Assembly (NCBI GenBank): GCA_934271725.1
Contig: CAKQSC010000028.1
Span: 1 to 12,508, forward strand
Direction: 5' to 3'
Length of the DNA stretch: 12,508 nt
Source of the DNA: an uncultured Clostridia bacterium
Lineage (GTDB): Bacteria; Bacillota; Clostridia; Christensenellales; Borkfalkiaceae
The translations under genes and the position numbers were made by a program. Shown one piece after another: positions 6,755-12,508 of this stretch; the stretch's first letter is position 1, and each line of letters begins with the position of its first letter. Under the pieces are notes generated by a model. It was not told where the DNA came from and ran no database searches. It worked only from the letters and a program-made list of their open reading frames with translations.

Positions 6755-6794
6755 AACAAACGGCGAGGCGGTCATTTGCCCCGCCGTTTTTTCC
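6755..6794 (+). terminator. Intrinsic terminator after the DUF1540-like gene
   Basis: AACGGCG-A-GGC (6759-6769) pairs with GCC-C-CGCCGTT (6778-6788) with one A-C mismatch and an 8-base loop, followed by a T-rich tract (TTTTTTCCTT). An A-rich stretch precedes it. It separates this gene from the greA promoter. Confidence 0.85.
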
Positions 6795-6820
6795 TTATTT
6801 GCAAGTATTTCAAAAAGTCC

Positions 6821-6850
6821 TTGACAAGGGTGCGTCTTTTCGGGTATAAT
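6821..6850 (+). promoter_or_regulatory. Promoter of the greA-lysS-holB operon
   Basis: TTGACA (6821-6826) and TATAAT (6845-6850), both perfect matches, are 18 bases apart. A second TATAAT at 6861-6866 has no -35. The leader of about 40 bases contains no obvious riboswitch or T-box. Confidence 0.9.
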
Positions 6851-6898
6851 ACATAAGTATTATAATGAATAACTGTATGTTATTTTTCGGAGGATATA

Positions 6899-7375
6899 AT
6901 GGAAGAAGTAATTTTAAGCAAAGAAGGCTTTGAAGAATTAAAGAAAGAACTCGAAGAGTTAAAACTCGTAAAACGTCCCGAGATAATAGAGAGAATAAAG
7001 TTCGCGCGTTCGCAGGGCGACCTTTCGGAAAACGCCGAATACGACGCCGCTAAAAACGAGCAGGCGCAGATAGAGGGTAAAATACTCGAACTCGAAGACA
7101 AAATTAAAAGAGCGACCATTATAGACGAAAGCGACAAAAAATCGGGCATAGTAACGATAGGCTCGGTGGTTACCGTTTTCGACGAAGACCTTAAAGAAGA
7201 AAGCGTTTATCAGATAACGGGTACTACGGAAGCGGACATAAACAGCAACCCCGTAAAGATTTCCAACGAATCGCCCATCGGCAAAGCGCTTCTCGGTAAG
7301 AAGAAAGGCGAAAAAGTAACGGTAGAGGCACCCAACAATTTCAGTTACGAAGTAACCGTAAAGAGCATTAAATAA
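6899..7375 (+). CDS. greA: Transcription elongation factor GreA
   Basis: A 158-residue factor of standard length that enters the RNA polymerase secondary channel and stimulates cleavage of backtracked RNA. Residues 1-75 form the antiparallel coiled coil; its tip carries GDLSENAEYDAAK with Asp41 and Glu44, the two acidic residues that help place the catalytic magnesium, at the same numbers as in E. coli. The remainder is the FKBP-like domain that binds the beta' rim. GGAGGA lies 4 bases before the ATG. It is the first gene of the operon; lysS starts 13 bases after its stop, a pairing found in other Firmicutes. Confidence 0.97.
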   Translation: MEEVILSKEGFEELKKELEELKLVKRPEIIERIKFARSQGDLSENAEYDAAKNEQAQIEGKILELEDKIKRATIIDESDKKSGIVTIGSVVTVFDEDLKEESVYQITGTTEADINSNPVKISNESPIGKALLGKKKGEKVTVEAPNNFSYEVTVKSIK

Positions 7376-7388
7376 TTCGGAGAATACA

Positions 7389-8894
7389 ATGGACAACGTA
7401 AATAATCAACCCGCCGTCGAGCAGGATTTAAACGAGATTTTAAGAGTAAGAAGAGAAAAACTCAAAAACTTACAGCAAGCGGGTAAAGACCCGTTCGAGA
7501 TAGTTAAGTTCGACAGAACTCACACGAGCAAACAGGTTATAGATAATTTCGACGAGTTAGAGGGTAAAACGGTTTCCGTCGCGGGGAGAATACTTTCCAA
7601 AAGAGTTATGGGAAAGGCGAGTTTTTCGCACCTTCTCGACGGGGACGGCACTATTCAGTTTTACATTCGCAGAGACGACGTCGGAGAGGACGTGTACAAG
7701 GGCTTTAAAGAGGACGATATAGGCGATATCGTAGGCGTTACGGGTTACGTTTTCAAAACGCAGACGGGCGAGGTTTCCATACACGCGCAAGGTTTTGTTC
7801 TTCTTGCGAAGTCTCTTCTTCCCCTTCCCGAAAAATATCACGGACTTAAAGATACGGATTTGAGATACCGTCAAAGATACGTCGATTTAATCGCTAATCC
7901 GGAAGTAAAGCAGACGTTCGTAAAGCGTTCGCTCATTTTAAAATATATAAGAGAGTATCTCGACAACCTCGGGTATACGGAAGTGGATACGCCGGTTCTG
8001 ACGCCCATAGAGATAGGCGCGGCGGCAAGACCTTTCAAAACGCACCACAACACGCTCGATATGGATATGTATCTCCGTATCGAAACGGAACTTTATCTTA
8101 AAAGACTTATAGTCGGCGGTTTCGACAAGGTGTACGAAGTGGGCAGAATATTCCGTAACGAGGGTATGGACGCATCGCATAACCCCGAGTTTACGTCGAT
8201 AGAAATGTATCAGGCGTACAGCGATTACAAGGATATGATGGACTTAATCGAAAAGATGTACAAGGAAATCACCCTTAAAGTTTGCGGTACGGACAAGATA
8301 ACCTATCAGGGCGTGGAGATAGATATGGGTTCCCCGTGGGAAAGACTTACCATGGTAGAAGCGGTTAAAAAGTACGCCGGCGTAGATTATAACGAATGGG
8401 AAACGGACGAGCAGGCAAGGGCTTGCGCAAAGGAACGCAACGTTCCCGTCGAAGAAGAGGACAACGCCACCAAAGGACACGTTCTTATAGCCTTTTTCGA
8501 CGCGTGCGTGGAAGAAAAACTCGTTCAGCCGACGATAATTTACGATTACCCCGTAGAAAACTCGCCTCTTGCGAAGAGAAAGAAAGACAACAAGGCGTTT
8601 ACCGAAAGGTTTGAATATTTCATTACCGCAAGGGAAATGGGCAACGCGTTTTCGGAACTCAACGATCCGATAGACCAACTTGAAAGATTTACAAAGCAGG
8701 TCGAAGCGAAAAGGGCGCAGGGCGGAAACGACGCGCAGGTAGACGACGATTTCATTACCGCGCTCGAATACGGTATGCCCCCGACGGGCGGACTCGGCTT
8801 CGGCGTTGACAGACTCGTAATGCTTCTTACGGACAGCGCGACCATAAGGGACGTGTTGTTATTCCCGACGATGAAGCCTCTTAAAAACAACTGA
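7389..8894 (+). CDS. lysS: Lysyl-tRNA synthetase, class II
   Basis: A 501-residue cytoplasmic enzyme that charges tRNA-Lys with lysine using ATP. The N-terminal OB-fold anticodon-binding domain covers about 60-140. Class II motif 1 lies near 195-216, motif 2 has RIFRNEG at 253-259 with the conserved arginine, and motif 3 GGLGFGVDRL sits at 467-476. The SELNDP segment (422-427) is typical of the lysine branch. Length is normal for bacterial LysS. CGGAG at 7379-7383 lies 5 bases before the ATG. It is the second gene of the operon and is followed by a hairpin that may set the level of downstream transcription. Confidence 0.97.
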   Translation: MDNVNNQPAVEQDLNEILRVRREKLKNLQQAGKDPFEIVKFDRTHTSKQVIDNFDELEGKTVSVAGRILSKRVMGKASFSHLLDGDGTIQFYIRRDDVGEDVYKGFKEDDIGDIVGVTGYVFKTQTGEVSIHAQGFVLLAKSLLPLPEKYHGLKDTDLRYRQRYVDLIANPEVKQTFVKRSLILKYIREYLDNLGYTEVDTPVLTPIEIGAAARPFKTHHNTLDMDMYLRIETELYLKRLIVGGFDKVYEVGRIFRNEGMDASHNPEFTSIEMYQAYSDYKDMMDLIEKMYKEITLKVCGTDKITYQGVEIDMGSPWERLTMVEAVKKYAGVDYNEWETDEQARACAKERNVPVEEEDNATKGHVLIAFFDACVEEKLVQPTIIYDYPVENSPLAKRKKDNKAFTERFEYFITAREMGNAFSELNDPIDQLERFTKQVEAKRAQGGNDAQVDDDFITALEYGMPPTGGLGFGVDRLVMLLTDSATIRDVLLFPTMKPLKNN

Positions 8895-8909
8895 TAAAAA
8901 ACGGAGATT

Positions 8910-8936
8910 GCCGATATCCGCAAAAAGGATATCGGC
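8910..8936 (+). other. Perfect 10-base hairpin between lysS and the next gene
   Basis: GCCGATATCC (8910-8919) pairs exactly with GGATATCGGC (8927-8936) around a 7-base loop. There is no long T tract after it, only CTTTT 7 bases later, so it is a weak terminator at best. It ends 11 bases before the next start codon, whose ribosome site (GACGGA, 8938-8943) follows directly. It may be an attenuator, an RNA-processing or stability site, or a translation control element. Confidence 0.6.
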
Positions 8937-8947
8937 GACGGACTTTT

Positions 8948-10048
8948 ATGGATAATAAGATAACTAAAAAACGTTTCGCGAATATGTGGGCGTACGACTG
9001 GATTAAAATGCTGGGCGTGCTTGTCGCAGTGATACTTTTGTGGGTGTTGCTGTTCGATATGCTTGCGCCGAGATTGAGAGCGGGGCAGGACTTTTCCGTG
9101 TTTATGTATTACAGCGTCGGGGGAAATGCTTCCGACAAACTGTACGACGAAATGGAAAGCAAAGAAGTCCTTTCTTACGACGTTTTAAAACTCACCGTTT
9201 CCACTTTTGAAGAAAAGTATATCGGTCAACTTATGTCCACGAGAGCGTCCACGCACGAGGGAGATATTCTCATACTCGACAGAAATACTTCCAAAACGGA
9301 AGTAACCCTTGACGGCGAAGAGAAAAAAGAAGTAATAAGCGGAAACTATCAGGCGGTCGTCGATAACTATTCGATATACGATATCGACGAACTTATAAAA
9401 GACGCGCTTTACTATTACGCTTCTTTCACCGTCAAATACGCGGACGGCAAGGAAAGTATAGCGGACGTAGCCTCGCTGGTTGCCGAACTCAAAGCGGACG
9501 GCGACGACGTGCAACTCGACGGCGATACCGTTTACGCGAAGTTCAAAGCGAGAAAAAAGAAAGACAACGCGTATAAAACGAAAACGCAGTACGAAAACGG
9601 CGCGAAAAAAGACGCCGAAAGACTTGAAAAACTTAAATCCGACGCGTTGAGAGTGTACGACGTTTTAAACAGACTCGACGGCATTTATACTTTTGAAAAT
9701 AACCCGATAAGGGCTAATTACAGAAAATACGAAATCACTTATTATTCCGATCCGTCGGACGAAGATTATAAAAAGGCTTACGAGAGATCGGAATTAAAGA
9801 CGTACGGTATAGACCTCGGCGGAATAGACGCGATAGAAACAGACGGCGAAAACGTTTACAGAGAAAACAGACGCGTCGGCGAAGATTATAAAATAAGAAA
9901 AGATATTTACGGCGATATTCCCGCAAAGAGCAGTGGGGCGGACGGCGTTGTCGTATGCGTGTTCGACTATAAAAAATATCAGCCCGATTTACAGTATGAA
10001 ACCGTAGGATTTTTAAGATATATATTCGATACCTATACGACGTTGTAA
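8948..10048 (+). CDS. Unknown membrane-anchored extracytoplasmic protein
   Basis: A 366-residue protein I cannot assign to a family. Residues 1-19 are basic, 20-41 form one hydrophobic helix (LGVLVAVILLWVLLFDML), and the rest is hydrophilic and rich in Lys, Asp, Glu and Tyr, so a single-pass protein with the bulk outside the cell is the likely topology. There is no lipobox cysteine. The segment at about 65-110 (YDVLKLTVSTF ... GDILIL) loosely recalls the part of extracellular solute-binding proteins where a Leu-rich helix is followed by a P/GD-I strand, but this is a weak resemblance. Residues 195-235 are Lys-rich and possibly helical. The start is fixed by length and by GACGGA just upstream. 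It is followed after 8 bases by the decarboxylase-like gene, so it is translated from the greA-lysS transcript. Base use matches its neighbours, with no sign of transfer. Confidence 0.7.
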   Translation: MDNKITKKRFANMWAYDWIKMLGVLVAVILLWVLLFDMLAPRLRAGQDFSVFMYYSVGGNASDKLYDEMESKEVLSYDVLKLTVSTFEEKYIGQLMSTRASTHEGDILILDRNTSKTEVTLDGEEKKEVISGNYQAVVDNYSIYDIDELIKDALYYYASFTVKYADGKESIADVASLVAELKADGDDVQLDGDTVYAKFKARKKKDNAYKTKTQYENGAKKDAERLEKLKSDALRVYDVLNRLDGIYTFENNPIRANYRKYEITYYSDPSDEDYKKAYERSELKTYGIDLGGIDAIETDGENVYRENRRVGEDYKIRKDIYGDIPAKSSGADGVVVCVFDYKKYQPDLQYETVGFLRYIFDTYTTL

Positions 10049-10056
10049 GGGGAAAT

Positions 10057-11433
10057 ATGGACAATCAGAAGTTCTATATAAAAAATTGCATGGATTCTTT
10101 TAAGCGCAAGAGAATATTTTGTTTTTCTACACCGCTTAATAAAAGAGATAAGATTCTGAACAAATATTACAAGCAATCGCGCGCGGACATCGCGGGTATG
10201 CCTTTCGGCGACAATTACAAAGAGCCGAAAGAGAGAATACTCAAAGCGCAGACCGTCGTGTCGAGAATACTCGGCTCGAAAGAAAGTTTTTTTATGACGG
10301 ACGGCATAAACTCGGCTGTTCTGGCAATGATACACGCGGTAAAAGACAACGGTTCCGCGCTTATCATAAACAGAAACGCGAGCCCCGCCGTTTACACCGC
10401 TTTAAAGTTGTTTAAAATAGAACCTATAATTCTTAATCAGAACTTTAAACACGGAATGCTTTTACCGCCGTCGGTAGACGACATTAAAAAAGCGTTGCAG
10501 GCAAACAACAAAAAAGCGATAGGCGTTCTTCTTTCCTATCCCGACAAATACGGAATGGCGATAGACCTCGCAAAGGCGAGAGAAGCGGTCAGTCATAACG
10601 ACAAACTTCTTTTGCTGGATTGCGCTTACGGCGCGCATTTCCGTTTTGACGATCAGACGGTTTACGGCGGTAAATACGCCGATATATGGGTAGACGGCGT
10701 TTATAAAACAATGCCTTGCTTAAATCAGGGCGTGCTTGTCAACGTCGGCAATCAGGATCTGATTGAGAAAGTAAGAGAGTCCGTAAACGTATTCGGGTGC
10801 GAAACGCCCTCATACGATATTTTGTCGTCGATAGAGTTTGCGGAAGTATATTCCGCGACGACGGGAATACAAAGGACGGAAAAGTTCAGAGAAGAAGTTC
10901 TTCTTTTAAGGCAAAGGCTTTCGGCGGTAAACTATTTCGTGGTGAACAACGTCGATTTTTCCTGCCTCGTAATAGACTTTAAAGGGGTAGATATTTCCAC
11001 GAACCTTGCGGAAAGGTATCTTCGTTCAAAGCGTATATATCCTGAGTTTAACGACGGGAGATATATAGCGTTCCGTCTGTCGCCGTCTATGGGCGCGATG
11101 GCTATGAAATATTTTGAATATTCCCTTAAAAGGATTCTTCGCATAAAGAAACTCGCGCATACGTACGCGGACAGAAAAGAAGTCGTGTTCGGACAGAAGG
11201 AAAAGCCTTATATCTCTTCCGTTACGAGCGATAACGTCGAATACGTAAACGTAGAGGACGCGGAGGGTAGAATATCCGCTTGCAACGTATCCGCCACGGC
11301 GGAAGAGTTTATGATTCTTCTCGCGGGCGATCTGATTACGAGAGAAATGGCGGATTATCTTGCCTCGCAGGACAAGGCGATAGGCATAAAGGACAATAAA
11401 ATACTCGTATTAAGGACGAAAGATGAAGGGTAA
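10057..11433 (+). CDS. Orn/Lys/Arg decarboxylase-like PLP protein, probably altered
   Basis: A 458-residue protein of the fold-type I, group III decarboxylase family (YaaO/SpeA-like). It is placed by overall pattern and by position just before tmk, as yaaO is in Bacillus subtilis. The Schiff-base lysine is present at Lys217 (DGVYKTMPCLNQG), as is the aspartate for the pyridine nitrogen, Asp188 (LLDCAYGAHF). Several neighbours differ from the usual family: the histidine before the lysine is Tyr216, the AHGAH histidine is Tyr191, the RNxHKS site reads RNASPAV (106-112) so the cofactor-stacking histidine is lost, and the N-terminal TPGHKGG reads TPLNKRD. PLP binding may survive, but normal amino-acid decarboxylation is doubtful. 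GGGGAAA (10049-10055) serves as ribosome site. Its last 11 bases overlap tmk, so the two are coupled. It could be a pseudoenzyme or have a new substrate. Confidence 0.8.
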   Translation: MDNQKFYIKNCMDSFKRKRIFCFSTPLNKRDKILNKYYKQSRADIAGMPFGDNYKEPKERILKAQTVVSRILGSKESFFMTDGINSAVLAMIHAVKDNGSALIINRNASPAVYTALKLFKIEPIILNQNFKHGMLLPPSVDDIKKALQANNKKAIGVLLSYPDKYGMAIDLAKAREAVSHNDKLLLLDCAYGAHFRFDDQTVYGGKYADIWVDGVYKTMPCLNQGVLVNVGNQDLIEKVRESVNVFGCETPSYDILSSIEFAEVYSATTGIQRTEKFREEVLLLRQRLSAVNYFVVNNVDFSCLVIDFKGVDISTNLAERYLRSKRIYPEFNDGRYIAFRLSPSMGAMAMKYFEYSLKRILRIKKLAHTYADRKEVVFGQKEKPYISSVTSDNVEYVNVEDAEGRISACNVSATAEEFMILLAGDLITREMADYLASQDKAIGIKDNKILVLRTKDEG

Positions 11434-12049
11434 GTTCATAACGTTCGAGGGGGGCGAAGGCGTAGGAAAATCCAAACAGATTTCCATGCTTAAAGAATAC
11501 CTCGATTCGCATAAAATCAAATATATTATGACGAGAGAACCGGGCGGAACGCCCATTTCCGAAAAAATAAGGGAAATAATTCTCTCTAAAAACAATTCCG
11601 AAATGACGGATTATACGGAGGCGTTGCTATACGCTTCCGCAAGGGCGCAACTTATAGACGAGGTCATTCTGCCCAAATTAAACGAGGGGTATACCGTGTT
11701 TTGCGACAGGTATATAGATTCGTCTTTTGCCTATCAGGCGTACGCGAGAGGACTCGGTTACGATTTTATAAAATCCGTCAATTCGTACGCAATCGAAAAG
11801 GCTATGCCCGATTACACGGTTTTTTTAAACCTCGATCCCGTTTCCGCTTTCAAAAGAAAAGGCGGTGCGGACAAAACGGACAGGCTTGAACTTTCCGGCG
11901 CGGAGTTTCATAAAAAGGTGTACGAGGGGTACCTCGAACTTTTAAAGAAAGACGAAAGCGGTAGAATCATAAATATAGATTGTCGCGGAACGAAAGACGA
12001 AACGCACGCGAAAATCATAAACGCGCTTAAAAAAGCGGGAGTGCTTTAA
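11423..12049 (+). CDS. tmk: Thymidylate kinase
   Basis: A 208-residue cytoplasmic enzyme that phosphorylates dTMP to dTDP with ATP, an essential step to dTTP. The P-loop GGEGVGKS is at residues 10-17, the DRY/DSSxAYQ substrate motif (DRYIDSSFAYQAYARG) at about 94-109, and the lid region KGGADKTDRLE near 146-156. Length is typical. One oddity is Lys18 after the P-loop serine, where most relatives have threonine (GKST or GKTT). The start overlaps the decarboxylase-like gene by 11 bases in another frame; AAGGA at 11412-11416 is its ribosome site. It lies 3 bases before holB, as expected for dTTP and replication genes grouped in Firmicutes. Confidence 0.96.
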   Translation: MKGKFITFEGGEGVGKSKQISMLKEYLDSHKIKYIMTREPGGTPISEKIREIILSKNNSEMTDYTEALLYASARAQLIDEVILPKLNEGYTVFCDRYIDSSFAYQAYARGLGYDFIKSVNSYAIEKAMPDYTVFLNLDPVSAFKRKGGADKTDRLELSGAEFHKKVYEGYLELLKKDESGRIINIDCRGTKDETHAKIINALKKAGVL

Positions 12050-12052
12050 GTT

Positions 12053-12508
12053 ATGTCGGTATATTCGCTTATACAAAAAACGCCCGCATATAAAATCTTT
12101 TCGTCGGACGTAAAAAGCGGAAGATATTCGCACGCGTACCTTTTGGTTTGCAGAGATAAAAAATATTTGAGGGGGTATCTCAAATATTTTGCGAAAGCCG
12201 TTCTGTGCGAACGGGGAAGCAACTGCGGTGAGTGTCGCAGGTGCAGACTTATAGAAGCGGAAAACTTTGCCGATTTAAAGATTTACCCCGCGACCGCGGG
12301 CGATAAAATAAAGGTAGAGGACGTTGAGAACCTTATAGAAGAAAGTTACGTAAAGCCCGTTGAGAACGACAAAAAAGTGTTTATAATAGACTGCACGGAC
12401 GATTTGTCCGCGGTGTGTCAGAACAAACTTTTAAAAACGCTTGAAGAACCGCCCGAAAACGTTATTTTGCTTTTAGGCGCGGTAAGCGAGTTTACGCTTT
12501 TATCCACC
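12053..12508 (+). CDS. holB: DNA polymerase III delta' subunit, N-terminal part
   Basis: The first 152 codons of the clamp-loader subunit that, with delta and the tau/gamma subunits, loads the sliding clamp onto DNA; the rest lies beyond the window. SHAYLLV (about 24-30) is the usual HAYLF strand, and the Walker A loop after it is not conserved, as is normal for delta', which does not hydrolyse ATP. The zinc module is complete: Cys56, then CGECRRC giving three more cysteines. LLKTLEEPPENVILLL near the end is the conserved sensor-side LEEPP segment. Start ATG 12053 follows the tmk stop by 3 bases, with GGGAG at 12037-12041 inside tmk. The yaaQ and yaaR genes found between tmk and holB in Bacillus subtilis are absent here. 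Confidence 0.93.
   Translation, partial: MSVYSLIQKTPAYKIFSSDVKSGRYSHAYLLVCRDKKYLRGYLKYFAKAVLCERGSNCGECRRCRLIEAENFADLKIYPATAGDKIKVEDVENLIEESYVKPVENDKKVFIIDCTDDLSAVCQNKLLKTLEEPPENVILLLGAVSEFTLLST

Noticed and set aside
6851..6898. T-box or riboswitch upstream of greA-lysS
   Set aside because: The leader is only about 40 bases, with no T-box sequence, no large stem and no terminator.
8908..8955. 15-codon leader peptide (TTG start) through the hairpin before 8948
   Set aside because: It has a GGAG upstream but a rare start codon and no run of regulatory codons such as lysine; the hairpin alone can explain the sequence.

Overview
The window looks like chromosomal DNA from a Firmicutes/Clostridia-type bacterium, probably a metagenome-derived contig. 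The evidence is gene content and order: a decarboxylase-like gene followed by tmk and holB, a layout related to yaaO-tmk-...-holB of Bacillus subtilis; greA followed by lysS; strong Shine-Dalgarno sites; and -35/-10 promoters of the sigma-A type. No mobile element, CRISPR array, rRNA or tRNA was seen. The exact taxon cannot be fixed from the sequence.

Bases 1 to about 640 do not fit the rest. They hold the 3' end of an isochorismatase-type cysteine hydrolase and the first ~133 codons of a YgjP/DUF45-type metallopeptidase. The reading frame then passes directly, without a stop, into the C-terminal half of RpoC (RNA polymerase beta'). Both partners are broken at the same point: the peptidase lacks HExxH, and RpoC lacks its N-terminal ~640 residues with the catalytic Asp triad. 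Codon choice also changes there. The simplest reading is a chimeric assembly join, not a functional fusion.

From 640 to 3538 on the + strand: the rpoC 3' end and its terminator, a 65-residue six-cysteine protein resembling the ferredoxin:thioredoxin reductase catalytic subunit, and an aldose 1-epimerase-like gene. A 250-base non-coding stretch with short GC-rich hairpins follows. From 5637 back to 3851 on the - strand lies a two-gene unit, rplI (ribosomal protein L9) then a GTG-started LPG-synthase/UPF0104-type membrane protein coupled by a 4-base overlap. It has a near-consensus promoter and a strong terminator.

From 5794 to 6497 (+) is a decayed ABC exporter locus: a permease gene with a frameshift and an apparently missing middle, then the first 20 or so codons of an ATPase. 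It still carries a good promoter and ribosome site. A small cysteine-rich DUF1540-like gene with its own terminator follows.

From 6821 to the end is a tightly packed + strand operon read from a near-consensus promoter: greA, lysS, an unknown membrane-anchored protein, an Orn/Lys/Arg decarboxylase-like protein whose PLP pocket looks eroded, tmk and holB (cut by the window end). It mixes transcript elongation, tRNA charging, dTTP synthesis and replication clamp loading. I found no clear undescribed system. The items most worth checking are the 640 junction, the eroded decarboxylase and the unknown protein at 8948.
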